64,000 bases of DNA from Nitrospira sp. (GTDB lineage: Bacteria; Nitrospirota; Nitrospiria; Nitrospirales; Nitrospiraceae). Both the position numbers and the translations under genes were made by a program. Under the pieces are notes generated by a model. The model did no database searches, was not told the DNA's origin, and worked only from the letters and a program-made list of their open reading frames with translations. Shown piece after piece: positions 42,365-51,350 of this stretch (position 1 is its first letter; every line of letters begins with the position of its first letter). The stretch lies in NCBI GenBank assembly GCA_024760525.1, contig CP060499.1, positions 3,679,501 through 3,743,500 on the forward strand, in the 5' to 3' direction.

Positions 42365-43414
42365 ATGATCACCCGTGGTATGCGAGCCTGGTTTTGTGCA
42401 ATCGGAATCGCGTTCTCTCTACTGTTGATGCACGTGTCAGCACCGGCTGCGTCGGATACAACCGACAATAACGGACAGAAATCCGAGACTGAGAAAGATC
42501 TTCTCGTCCCCGACTTACTGGATCTGCAGCCCGAACCAGAAGACCGGCTGGTCATTCTGCCTGAAATCAAACGAGAGGGAGAGCGGTTCTTTTTGAGCTC
42601 ATTCAAACTGCCCGACAAGATCACATTTGCGGGAGTGCCGGTTCCTTTGGACAACTGGCAAGTGAGAGAGCGGATCGAATACGAGTTCTACCAATTTTTG
42701 GAAGATCAAGGCGAAAGCATCATTCTCGCCAAACGTACCGGGCGTTGCTTCCCTCCCGCAGAAAAACAGCTGGCAGAAACCGGTCTGCCGGATGATCTCA
42801 AGTATATGTTGTTGGTCGAAAGCAAATGCATCTCAGCCGCCTACTCGAAAGCCAAAGCCTCCGGCCCCTGGCAGTTCATCCCCTCTACAGGTCGCCGATA
42901 TCGGCTCAAGAGCGACGCGGTCCGAGACGAGCGTCGGAATCTCGAAATGTCGACTGAGGCAGCTGTCAAATATCTGAAGTATCTCAAAGAGTTCCAGGAT
43001 AATGACTGGTTCTTGGCAATGGCCTCCTATAATGCCGGCGAGGAGCGAGTCCGCAAATTGCTTAAGGAACAAAAAATTTCCGACTATTGGAAGATGCACG
43101 GCCCGCGCGAGACCATGCGCTATGTCCCTCGTATCATTGCCGCAAAAGAAATCTACTCCCAACCTGAGAAGTACCTGGGACTGACCAAGAAGGACCTGTA
43201 CATGCCGCTCGAGACAGAAACTATCACGGTCAACGTGAAAGAATCTCAGCGTGCATTAACCTCGATCGCCGAGGAATTCGGCACCTATTTGCTCGAGCTC
43301 AAGATGTTGAATCCGGAATTCAAGAAAGATGTGCTCCCTCATGGCACCTATCAAATCCGCGTGCCCAGGCAAACCTGTCCCAGTCGGTGCTTCAAACAGG
43401 AAAAGACTCCATAG
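42365..43414 (+). CDS. Membrane-bound lytic transglycosylase (MltD-like)
   Basis: A 349-residue exported protein with a signal peptide (residues 1-29, to SAPAAS). The SLT domain (about residues 140-290) has the catalytic glutamate in LLVESKCISAAYSKAKASG, the GPWQFIPSTGRRY motif and ASYNAGEERV. The C-terminal 60 residues resemble a LysM peptidoglycan-binding unit (ITVNVKESQRALTSIAEEFG). It cleaves peptidoglycan glycan strands. AAAGGAG precedes the ATG. The glycerate-kinase frame overlaps its end. Confidence 0.88.
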   Translation: MITRGMRAWFCAIGIAFSLLLMHVSAPAASDTTDNNGQKSETEKDLLVPDLLDLQPEPEDRLVILPEIKREGERFFLSSFKLPDKITFAGVPVPLDNWQVRERIEYEFYQFLEDQGESIILAKRTGRCFPPAEKQLAETGLPDDLKYMLLVESKCISAAYSKAKASGPWQFIPSTGRRYRLKSDAVRDERRNLEMSTEAAVKYLKYLKEFQDNDWFLAMASYNAGEERVRKLLKEQKISDYWKMHGPRETMRYVPRIIAAKEIYSQPEKYLGLTKKDLYMPLETETITVNVKESQRALTSIAEEFGTYLLELKMLNPEFKKDVLPHGTYQIRVPRQTCPSRCFKQEKTP

Positions 43415-43425
43415 CATTCATACCC

Positions 43426-44763
43426 ATGCGGCTTCGTCTTCCCCCCTCTCCTGCCCGACCACTCCTTCAGAAGTTGATCGCGGCTGGGCTTAAGGCGGCC
43501 GATCCCTACGAAACCCTGCTCAACAGTGTCTCGGTCGACGAACACTCATTGCGAGTAGGGCGTCGGACCTATGACCTCTCACGCGTGGACCGAGTGATAG
43601 CAGTCGGTGCCGGCAAGGCATCGGCTAGGATGGCCCAGGCATTGGAACAGGCTCTTGGACCAAGAGTGGATGATGGACTAGTCGTCGTCAAGACCGGTCA
43701 CAAACTCCCTACAAGGCGGATCGTGGTTCTCGAGGCCGGCCATCCGATTCCTGATCAGGCGGGTCTTCATGCCACGAAGCGGCTCCTGGGCCTGATCCAT
43801 GATCTTACGCCTCGGGATCTCCTGTTCGTTTTACTGTCGGGAGGGGCATCAAGCCTGCTCCCGGCTCCCGTTCCTGGCGTCACTCTTACCGATAAGCAAC
43901 GTACCACGCGATTGCTGCTGCGGAGCGGTGCAACCATCAACGAGATCAATGTTGTCAGAAAGCATCTTTCACTGACAAAAGGGGGCGGGCTGGCCGCTTC
44001 CACCCGTGCGAGGATCGTCACGCTCATCCTTTCGGACGTCATTGGGGATGATCTCGGTTCCATCGGTTCCGGCCCCACAGTAGCTGATCCGTCAACCTTT
44101 GCCGAGGCTATAGGCGTCTTGCAACGGTATAGAATGTGGCATGCCGTACCAACAGCCGTCCGGACCCATATGCAACAAGGGCAGAAGGGGACCGTCGCTG
44201 AGACCATGAAGCCTGGTTCACGACGCTTGCGCTCCGTGCATCATCACTTCATCGGCAATAATCAGATGATGCTCGAAGCCGTCGCGAGCACTGCAAAAAG
44301 GGCAGGTCTCCACACCAAACTCCTTCCTACCGCGATCACGGGTGAAGCGCGCACGGCCGTGAAGCAGCTGACCAATCTCCTCAACTCAATTGTTGTGGGA
44401 AAAGGCCTTTTGAGGCGGCCATGCTGCGTGATAGCGGGAGGTGAGACCACGGTGACGGTCACGGGCAGCGGGACGGGCGGGAGAGCCCAGGAATTCGCCA
44501 CGGCGGCCGCATTGGAGATCGCCGGCCTTCCACACACCTGGGTCGTGGCATTAGGCACCGATGGAACCGACGGGCCGACCGATGCGGCCGGCGGGATCGT
44601 CAACGGAGAAACGGTTCTATTGGCCAAGCAAGTCGGTGTGAATCTCCGCTTGGCACTGAAACGACATGACACTTATCCTGCCCTGAAAACCCTCCGCTGT
44701 CATATCCATACCGGTCCCACTGGAACGAACGTCAATGACCTTTACCTTCTCCTTCTTCTCTAG
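43426..44763 (+). CDS. Glycerate 2-kinase (MOFRL family)
   Basis: A 445-residue MOFRL-type glycerate kinase. The start is set at ATG 43426, where family similarity begins; an upstream GTG at 43387 would overlap the transglycosylase gene. The N-terminal half has VIAVGAGKASARMAQAL, GHPIPDQAGLHATKRL and LLSGGASSLLPAPV; the C-terminal MOFRL part has GGETTVTVTGSGTGGRAQEFA and GTDGTDGPTDAAGGIV. It phosphorylates glycerate to 2-phosphoglycerate. The next gene, 15 bases downstream, encodes a PEP-synthase-like phosphotransferase, so the pair may be functionally linked. Confidence 0.88.
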   Translation: MRLRLPPSPARPLLQKLIAAGLKAADPYETLLNSVSVDEHSLRVGRRTYDLSRVDRVIAVGAGKASARMAQALEQALGPRVDDGLVVVKTGHKLPTRRIVVLEAGHPIPDQAGLHATKRLLGLIHDLTPRDLLFVLLSGGASSLLPAPVPGVTLTDKQRTTRLLLRSGATINEINVVRKHLSLTKGGGLAASTRARIVTLILSDVIGDDLGSIGSGPTVADPSTFAEAIGVLQRYRMWHAVPTAVRTHMQQGQKGTVAETMKPGSRRLRSVHHHFIGNNQMMLEAVASTAKRAGLHTKLLPTAITGEARTAVKQLTNLLNSIVVGKGLLRRPCCVIAGGETTVTVTGSGTGGRAQEFATAAALEIAGLPHTWVVALGTDGTDGPTDAAGGIVNGETVLLAKQVGVNLRLALKRHDTYPALKTLRCHIHTGPTGTNVNDLYLLLLL

Positions 44764-44778
44764 TTACTATCGCACCCC

Positions 44779-47424
44779 ATGACGCGTCCCTTCATCCTTC
44801 CGCTGTCTGAGTGTAATGCTCTCGATCTCACAGGTGGAAAGGCCGTTGGGCTCCGCCAGCTCATCGCGACCGGCTTGTCAGTCCCTCAAGGATTTTGCAT
44901 CACGACGGAGGCATACGCACAGAGCCTCTGCGCGTCAGGCTTCATAGATACGGAAGAATGGCAAAAGGTCTGCGCCTTGTCGGGACATGAACGATCATCG
45001 GCCCTGGCCGGCTGCCGAGATCGCATCAAACTGGCAGAGACGTCCCACCTTGGCGCTCAATGGCTGACAACTCTCCAGACTCTCGGCCGGCCATCGAATG
45101 CACGCTGGGCCGTCCGGTCGTCAGCCACGAACGAGGACTCGGGTCAGACCAGTTTCGCCGGACTCTATCGCACCCACCTCGGCGTCGCTCCTTCAGAAAT
45201 TGATGCCGCGCTCAAGGACCTTTGGGCCTCGGTTTGGGAAGAACGCGTGGTGAGTTACATGGCTCGGCAGAGCCACCAAACCGCTCCAAGAATGGCCGTG
45301 GTCATTCAACCAATGATCGAGGCACAGACGGGCGGCGTGGCCTATTCCATTCACCCCGTGACAGGACGAACCAATCAGGTGACGATTAACGCGGTTCCCG
45401 GGCTCGCCGCGCCGCTGGTCGACGGCACGGCCGCGCCGGACCAGTATGTGGTAGAGATGACCGACGAAGGGCAACCGGTTCGGATTCGCCGACGCATCCT
45501 AGCTCGGAAGTCCGAGCGGTTGTTGATTTCGAGTGATGGATTGCGCACCGAACCTCTCGACGATGCCAGCCAAAGGCGATCGTCGCTGACAGATGCTCAG
45601 CTGTTTTCTCTCGCACAGGCGGCCAAACAAATAGAACAGGCCTACGGACGCCCAGTGGATCTCGAATGGGCATTCGATGCCCGTCAATTATGGCTCCTCC
45701 AAGCCCGACCAATTACCACCGTCCGGCCCTCATCCGATCTCACCAATGATGACTGCGAATGGTCGCGCACCAACTTCAAAGAGACACTGCCTGAACTGCC
45801 GAGTCCGTTGAGCCTCTCGTTTCTTGAACGATTCATGGACGCGTATATCGTCGCTCATTATCGAAGACTTGGATGCCGCGTCCCTCATGGACTCACGTCC
45901 GTCCGTGTGCTGAACGGGCGCCCGTACTTGAATGTTACTCTCTTCCATATTTTGGTGGCTCAGCTTCGTGGAGACCCTTCACTGAACACCGAACAAATGG
46001 GCGGTGAACCGCTGCAAACCTTGCCACAGGTGCAGCCGCTCAAAGGGCTGGCCTTTGTTCGGGCAGGATTCATGATGTGGGCGGAGATGCAGCGAGTCGA
46101 ACGGTCAGGCCCGCGATTGTTCGAAGAAATGAAAGCGCTGGCCGCAACGTATCGTTATGATCGTATTCTACATCTTTCCATGGAGGAACTCGTCCCTCAG
46201 CTCGACAAGCTCGGTCCCTGGCTTGAGGGCCGTGAAGTGACATTCGGCATCGCGGGAGGGGTTGGGCAGTGCTTACAGATTTTCAGCCAACTCCTGCCTC
46301 GCTGGCTCGGCCCGGACTGGCGAGGCTTGTTGAACGCCGCTCTCCAAGGACAAGGGACTGTGATCAGCGCGCAGCAGATCGTGCGCCTCGCTGAGCTCGT
46401 GGACATCGCCCGAGAGGAGCCGCTAACCGGAGCATTTCTCACATCGGAATCATGGGAACCTTCGAAATTTCGATCGGCTCTCGCCGGCACCAAGTTTCTG
46501 CATGTTTTCGACTCGTATTTGGAGAACTATGGCCATCGGGGAGTCGGCGAATCGGACGTCATGTCTCCCCGTCTCGCCGATAACCCGGAATCAATTCTCG
46601 CTATTCTGCGTGTCCAGCTGATCTCCGGCTGTCCTTCACGGGAAACCATTCTCTCGCGTCAGGAGAAAACGAGAGCCGCTTCGCTGGCCCAAATCAAACA
46701 CCGACTCGGCTGGCGCCTCGATCGATGGGCTGTCTTCTTGTGGTGTTATCGCAGACTGTGCCGCTTCTTCGCGCTACGTGAAGCCAATCGGCACCATCTG
46801 ATGTATTACTCAATGGCGATCCGCACCCTCTTGCTGCGTCTCGGGGAAATTTTGGTGGCGCGCGGACAGCTCGACCAGCGTGACGACATCTTTTTTTTGA
46901 CCATCAACGATCGGACTGACCTTCTGACCGGCGGCACAAGAGACTGGAACAGCGTGATCCACGCACGGAGAGCTGAACGGGAGCATAACGCAACGGTCGG
47001 GGTCCCTGACACCATCCATGACTGGGCATCCGTGAACGAATCAAGTGTCACATCCGGTCAGCTTGACGGCTCCGGAATGATGTCGGGCATGCCGATCAGC
47101 ACAGGATCCGTAACAGGTCCGGTTCGGATCATCCGCTCGCCGACGGATTGGGGCAACGTGATGCCTGGCGAGGTTCTGGTGGTTCCGGTGATCGATCCGG
47201 GCATGGCGCCACTCTTTGGCATTGCGGGAGGGTTGATCGCGGAAATGGGCGGCACCCTGTCTCACGGAGCCATCATCGCTCGCGAATATGGGTTGCCAAC
47301 CATAGCGAATGTCGAGGGTGCGATGGGGTATCTTTCGGATGGCCAATGCGTCATGGTCGATGCCGACTCAGGAACCATTTGCATCCTGCCATCGCCAGAT
47401 GTTGGAGCGACTAGATCCAATTGA
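44779..47424 (+). CDS. PEP-synthase-like dikinase (rifampin-phosphotransferase architecture)
   Basis: An 881-residue protein with three parts. Residues 1-320 are the ATP-grasp domain of PEP synthase/PPDK (GGKAVGLRQL, RSSATNEDSGQTSFAGLY, LEWAFDARQLWLLQARPIT). Residues about 330-760 are a helical middle domain without the PEP/pyruvate barrel. Residues about 770-880 are the swivelling phosphohistidine domain, with the phospho-histidine in GGTLSHGAIIAREYGLPT (about residue 829). This order and length match rifampin phosphotransferase rather than true PEP synthase. The substrate is not necessarily rifampin; members of this architecture act on diverse acceptors. It follows the glycerate kinase gene by 15 bases. 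Confidence 0.82.
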   Translation: MTRPFILPLSECNALDLTGGKAVGLRQLIATGLSVPQGFCITTEAYAQSLCASGFIDTEEWQKVCALSGHERSSALAGCRDRIKLAETSHLGAQWLTTLQTLGRPSNARWAVRSSATNEDSGQTSFAGLYRTHLGVAPSEIDAALKDLWASVWEERVVSYMARQSHQTAPRMAVVIQPMIEAQTGGVAYSIHPVTGRTNQVTINAVPGLAAPLVDGTAAPDQYVVEMTDEGQPVRIRRRILARKSERLLISSDGLRTEPLDDASQRRSSLTDAQLFSLAQAAKQIEQAYGRPVDLEWAFDARQLWLLQARPITTVRPSSDLTNDDCEWSRTNFKETLPELPSPLSLSFLERFMDAYIVAHYRRLGCRVPHGLTSVRVLNGRPYLNVTLFHILVAQLRGDPSLNTEQMGGEPLQTLPQVQPLKGLAFVRAGFMMWAEMQRVERSGPRLFEEMKALAATYRYDRILHLSMEELVPQLDKLGPWLEGREVTFGIAGGVGQCLQIFSQLLPRWLGPDWRGLLNAALQGQGTVISAQQIVRLAELVDIAREEPLTGAFLTSESWEPSKFRSALAGTKFLHVFDSYLENYGHRGVGESDVMSPRLADNPESILAILRVQLISGCPSRETILSRQEKTRAASLAQIKHRLGWRLDRWAVFLWCYRRLCRFFALREANRHHLMYYSMAIRTLLLRLGEILVARGQLDQRDDIFFLTINDRTDLLTGGTRDWNSVIHARRAEREHNATVGVPDTIHDWASVNESSVTSGQLDGSGMMSGMPISTGSVTGPVRIIRSPTDWGNVMPGEVLVVPVIDPGMAPLFGIAGGLIAEMGGTLSHGAIIAREYGLPTIANVEGAMGYLSDGQCVMVDADSGTICILPSPDVGATRSN

Positions 47425-47547
47425 TTGGGGCCTTCTGCTCCTTGACCTTTTTCAATTCCTTGCGTAGTCTGCCGCCAATTCTCGTCTTTTGACACTATAT
47501 GCAGGAGTTCAGTTCATTGGGTTTCCTGTTTTCAGGGGTATCATCCG

Positions 47548-48906
47548 ATGACTGAAATGATCCCACTTTTCACCGGCTTTGGGGCGGGACTGCTCTTGGG
47601 CGGCCTGCTGGTAGGGCTCTGGGTTACCGGTCGCTTACGCGCCCAGTCTCAAAGAGCGGAAGCAACCGTCGATGAATTGCGAACACAGCTCGACGTAGAA
47701 CGTGCTGCCGCCGCTTCCCTCCACGAAAGACTGTCCGAAGCTCAGCGGGCCCGGGTCACCGCCGAAACTCGTTTGGAAGAAGCGGCACGACAGCTCACGG
47801 AGCAAAAATCCCTGATCGACCATACACGTCATGAACTTGTGGAATCATTTCAGGCCCTCTCCGGCGAAGCCTTAAAGCAGAACAACGAGGCGTTCTTGAA
47901 GCTTGCCACCGTGTCGTTTGAAACCCTTCACGTCAAAGCCGACGGAGATTTAGCGCAGCGACAACAAGCGATCGACGCCTTGGTTCGCCCGCTCCACGAA
48001 TCACTTCAACGCTATGACGAGCAGCTGCGCCTGCTCGAACAATCACGCCAGTCGGCCTACGGGGGATTGGATCTCCATCTGAAATTACTCGCGGAATCGC
48101 AGCAACGGTTGCAGCAGGAGACCGGGAACCTCGTCAAGGCCTTGCGGGCTCCGACCATACGGGGCCAATGGGGCGAATTGACGTTGAAACGAGTGGCCGA
48201 GCTCGCTGGGATGGTTGAGCACTGCGATTTCGTCGAGCAACACTCCGTGACCGGCGACGACGGCCGTTTCCGGCCGGATATGGTCGTTCGGCTGCCGGGG
48301 GGGCGCCAGATCATCGTGGACGCCAAAACCGTCCTCTCGGCCTACCTCGATGCCCATGAAGCTCAGAACGAGACCCAACAGGCCGAAGCCTTGCGCCGCC
48401 ATGCCGCTCAGGTCAAGAGCCGTATGGATGAACTGTCGCTGAAAGCCTATTGGACGCAGTTCGAGCATGCGCCGGAATTTGTCGTGTTGTTCCTTCCTGG
48501 TGAGCAGTTTCTCGGAGCGGCGTTGGATCAGGACCCTCATCTCATTGAAGAGGGATTTGCGCGCGGTATTGTGTTGGCCACGCCGGCGACGCTGATCGCC
48601 TTGCTTCGTGCGGTTGCATACGGATGGCGGCAAGAGCAACTGAACGCCCATGCCGAAGAAGCCGGCCGGCTCGGCAAAGAATTGTACGAACGCATGGCGG
48701 TGCTGACGGAACATATGAACGATGTAGGACAAGCCCTCGGCAAGAGCGTGTCGGCGTATAACCGCGCCGTCGGTTCCCTTGAGACACGGATTCTCCCGGC
48801 TGCGCGGCGATTCAAAGAATTGGGAGTGTCGTCTGAGAAGGACATCCCCATCCTTGAGCCGACGGCGGTCGTTCCACGCAAGAGCTTGCCGTTTGATATT
48901 GAATGA
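47548..48906 (+). CDS. rmuC: RmuC-family DNA recombination protein
   Basis: A 452-residue RmuC protein. An N-terminal membrane helix (FTGFGAGLLLGGLLVGLWV) is followed by a long coiled coil (about residues 30-190) and the RmuC nuclease-like domain (about 195-400), with RGQWGELTLKRVAELAGM, DDGRFRPDMVVRLPGGRQIIVDAK and LFLPGEQFL. RmuC limits inverted-repeat recombination and is linked to DNA-end processing. The gene is followed eleven bases later by the MazG-like gene. Confidence 0.9.
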   Translation: MTEMIPLFTGFGAGLLLGGLLVGLWVTGRLRAQSQRAEATVDELRTQLDVERAAAASLHERLSEAQRARVTAETRLEEAARQLTEQKSLIDHTRHELVESFQALSGEALKQNNEAFLKLATVSFETLHVKADGDLAQRQQAIDALVRPLHESLQRYDEQLRLLEQSRQSAYGGLDLHLKLLAESQQRLQQETGNLVKALRAPTIRGQWGELTLKRVAELAGMVEHCDFVEQHSVTGDDGRFRPDMVVRLPGGRQIIVDAKTVLSAYLDAHEAQNETQQAEALRRHAAQVKSRMDELSLKAYWTQFEHAPEFVVLFLPGEQFLGAALDQDPHLIEEGFARGIVLATPATLIALLRAVAYGWRQEQLNAHAEEAGRLGKELYERMAVLTEHMNDVGQALGKSVSAYNRAVGSLETRILPAARRFKELGVSSEKDIPILEPTAVVPRKSLPFDIE

Positions 48907-48916
48907 AGGAGCAAGC

Positions 48917-49348
48917 ATGACTGACCAACAAGCCATGGTTGAAGCATTTCATAGCAAGTTCGAGATTTTGGTACGGACGATCCCGACCGATCTGAACGAA
49001 GACACCAAACAACTTCGTGTCCGTCTTATTCAGGAAGAGTTCGATGAGTTGAAAGAAGCGATGGCCACCGGAAATCTCGCCGCCGTGGCAAAAGAAATGG
49101 CGGACCTCCTCTATGTCACCTATGGGACCGCGGTTTCCTACGGAATCGATATGGAGCCGGTGTTCCAGGAGGTGCATCGATCGAACCTCAGCAAAGTCGG
49201 CGGTTATAAGCGGGCTGATGGGAAATGGGTGAAACCCCCCACCTACTCGCCCGCCGACATCGAATCGATTGTGGAGACTCAACGGGAGCGCCTGCTGGCG
49301 GGGCAAATATCTGCTCATGACGAGGCCGGTTCTCCTCGAAATTCATGA
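48917..49348 (+). CDS. MazG-like all-alpha NTP pyrophosphohydrolase
   Basis: ATG 48917 is preceded by AAGGAG, which rejects longer frames. The 143-residue product has the all-alpha NTP-PPase pattern: RLIQEEFDELKEAM (E-x2-E type metal site) and AAVAKEMADLLYVTYGTA, with D-L as the second metal motif. The C-terminal part KVGGYKRADGKWVKPPTYSPADIE is characteristic of the phosphoribosyl-ATP-pyrophosphohydrolase-like subgroup. It may clean up damaged nucleotides. It overlaps the PilZ gene by four bases. Confidence 0.8.
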   Translation: MTDQQAMVEAFHSKFEILVRTIPTDLNEDTKQLRVRLIQEEFDELKEAMATGNLAAVAKEMADLLYVTYGTAVSYGIDMEPVFQEVHRSNLSKVGGYKRADGKWVKPPTYSPADIESIVETQRERLLAGQISAHDEAGSPRNS

Positions 49349-49857
49349 GAGACCCGCGCTGCCCAAGTTGTGGAACCCCCTTCGTCCGTGTGATTTATGA
49401 CGAAGGAACCATGGAGCGGATATTGAACCGCTTCGGGATATTCCCATTCCGGTGTCAACTCTGTACCACGCGCTTCCGAGTCTTTCGGAGCCATGCACCC
49501 GATCAAAAGTCGGTCACGGATCGCCGGCAATACAAACGATTGGCCGTGTCGTTCCGTGCGAACCTTCTCTCAGAGTCCGCCGTGCGGATGGACAACCGCG
49601 TGACAGATATCTCCATGGGTGGGTGCACTCTTGAGACATCGACAACGTTGCCTCAGGGGACGTTTGTTGAGTTGGTCATCAAGCCCGCTTCCGACGAAGA
49701 GCCTATCAAGATCGAGACGGCCATGGTGTGTTCTTCTCGCCAGGAGTCGATGGGCATCCGCTTCCTTGAAATGGTGGGAGAAGACAAGAACCGCCTCAGC
49801 CAGGTCATCCTGAGCTTGCTGGTTGGACAAAGCGCCAACCTACACCTGTTCTCGTGA
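49345..49857 (+). CDS. Zinc-ribbon PilZ-domain protein
   Basis: A 170-residue protein. The N-terminal zinc ribbon has CPSCGTPF and RCQLCTTRF. The PilZ domain (about 55-160) has DRRQYKRLAVSFRANL, matching the R-x3-R c-di-GMP-binding arm, and the D-x-S-x-x-G motif TDISMGGCTLE; MGIRFLEM closes the barrel. Binding residues are intact, unlike the PilZ protein at 9796. It overlaps the MazG-like gene by four bases and converges on panC with a short overlap (49840-49857). Confidence 0.85.
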   Translation: MRDPRCPSCGTPFVRVIYDEGTMERILNRFGIFPFRCQLCTTRFRVFRSHAPDQKSVTDRRQYKRLAVSFRANLLSESAVRMDNRVTDISMGGCTLETSTTLPQGTFVELVIKPASDEEPIKIETAMVCSSRQESMGIRFLEMVGEDKNRLSQVILSLLVGQSANLHLFS

Positions 49858-50733
49858 GGATCTCTCGAGACGCGTGGAAGGCCTTCGTGGAGCGGCCACC
49901 AGCAGATTGTCAATAAGGCGCACGGAGCCGAGACGCACAGCTCCAAGCAAGACCGCCTTCTGCGTGACTGTCGAAAGCGGTTCAAGGGTTGCGGGATCGC
50001 AGACCGCCAGATAGTCGATCGTCAACATTGGTTCGTCTTTGATAATCTGAGCCATCGCTGACCGCACAGCTTCTCCACCAATGACGCCCTTCCGGATGGC
50101 CTGGGCTCCCGCACGAAGACCTTCATACAACGTGGAGGCACGCACCCGTTCGTCCGGCGAAAGATAAACATTGCGCGAGCTCATCGCCAGTCCATCCTTC
50201 TCACGCACTGTCGGATACACGACAATCTGAACACCGAGATTCAGGTCTATCACCAGCTGTTGAACCAGCGCCGATTGCTGAATATCCTTCTGGCCAAAGA
50301 GTGCGAGCTGAGGACGGACGATTCCGAAGAGTTTCGTCACGACCGTCGCCACACCGGGAAAATGATGGGGGCGCACCTCCCCTTCCCACCGGCGAGCAAT
50401 GGCTGGCAGCATCACCGAGGTTTGAAATCCCGTCGGGTACATGGCAGTGGCAGAGGGTTCAAAGCAGACATCGACACCTTCCCGTTTGCATAACGCACGA
50501 TCGCGCGTGATGGGACGCGGGTATCTGGTGAAATCTTCCTGAGGACCGAATTGCGTGGGATTCACGAAGATACTGACCACGAGGGCATCGCATCGCAATC
50601 GCGCTGCTCGAATGAGCGCCCGATGGCCTTCGTGCAACGCCCCCATGGTCGGCACCAACCCGATCTTCACTCCTTCTCGCCTGAATCGCTCGCTCCAGGC
50701 TGCCATGGCAGTGGGGGAACGAATGATCTTCAT
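49840..50733 (-). CDS. panC: Pantothenate synthetase
   Basis: A 297-residue PanC, condensing pantoate and beta-alanine in coenzyme A synthesis. Marks are GLVPTMGALHEGHRALI, VVSIFVNPTQFGPQEDF, the FGQKDIQQSALV segment, and AMSSRNVYLS. The start overlaps folK by four bases, so the two are co-transcribed on the minus strand. The last 18 bases overlap the PilZ gene on the opposite strand. Confidence 0.96.
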   Translation of the reverse strand: MKIIRSPTAMAAWSERFRREGVKIGLVPTMGALHEGHRALIRAARLRCDALVVSIFVNPTQFGPQEDFTRYPRPITRDRALCKREGVDVCFEPSATAMYPTGFQTSVMLPAIARRWEGEVRPHHFPGVATVVTKLFGIVRPQLALFGQKDIQQSALVQQLVIDLNLGVQIVVYPTVREKDGLAMSSRNVYLSPDERVRASTLYEGLRAGAQAIRKGVIGGEAVRSAMAQIIKDEPMLTIDYLAVCDPATLEPLSTVTQKAVLLGAVRLGSVRLIDNLLVAAPRRPSTRLERSSREQV

Positions 50734-51284
50734 GTGTCGGATGGTGAACTACAGGCTGGACGCGAACCGTATCTCGTTGAAGGCTGGGGGAAGAGCAGAG
50801 ACGCTTGCGACTGATCTTTGGTCTCTGCCAGTAACTGAGCCGCCGAGTGTTTGAGCGTTGGATGGACCCAGAGCGGATCGAGCTCATTCAGAGGCATGAG
50901 GACGAAGCGTCGTTGATGGAGACGAGGATGCGGGATCGTCAAACCCGGTTCATTGATCACACGTTGACCATAGAAGAGAATGTCCAGATCCATCGTGCGA
51001 GGTCCGGATCGACAGTCATCATCCCGTCCGAGGGCACGCTCGATCTCCTGAAGCATCGTGAGGAGACTCCGCGGCGTAATGTCGGTTTCAAGCTGAACCA
51101 CCCCGTTGAGAAACCACTCCTCGCCAGGATCGGTCCCGTCGCGAACCGGTTCCGTCTCATAGAGCAGTGAGACGCCACTGAGCCGTGAATGCGGCAGGAG
51201 ACTCAGCAACGTCACGGCCCGATCGCAAAAATCGACTCGATCGCCGGCATTCGACCCGAATCCGATGAAGACGGTCTCTTTCAT
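50730..51284 (-). CDS. folK: 2-amino-4-hydroxy-6-hydroxymethyldihydropteridine pyrophosphokinase
   Basis: A 184-residue HPPK of folate synthesis. Marks are FIGFGSNAGDRVDFCDRAV, the RTMDLDILFYG signature with its metal-binding aspartates, and IPHPRLHQRRFVLMPLNEL. About 25 C-terminal residues extend past the usual end and are low in conservation. It precedes panC with a four-base overlap. Confidence 0.95.
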   Translation of the reverse strand: MKETVFIGFGSNAGDRVDFCDRAVTLLSLLPHSRLSGVSLLYETEPVRDGTDPGEEWFLNGVVQLETDITPRSLLTMLQEIERALGRDDDCRSGPRTMDLDILFYGQRVINEPGLTIPHPRLHQRRFVLMPLNELDPLWVHPTLKHSAAQLLAETKDQSQASLLFPQPSTRYGSRPACSSPSDT

Positions 51285-51350
51285 GGGCGTATCTCGTGAC
51301 GCGTGTTCGGGAATCGTCAGAACGCGAACGACGCCTCACGAACGACAAGA

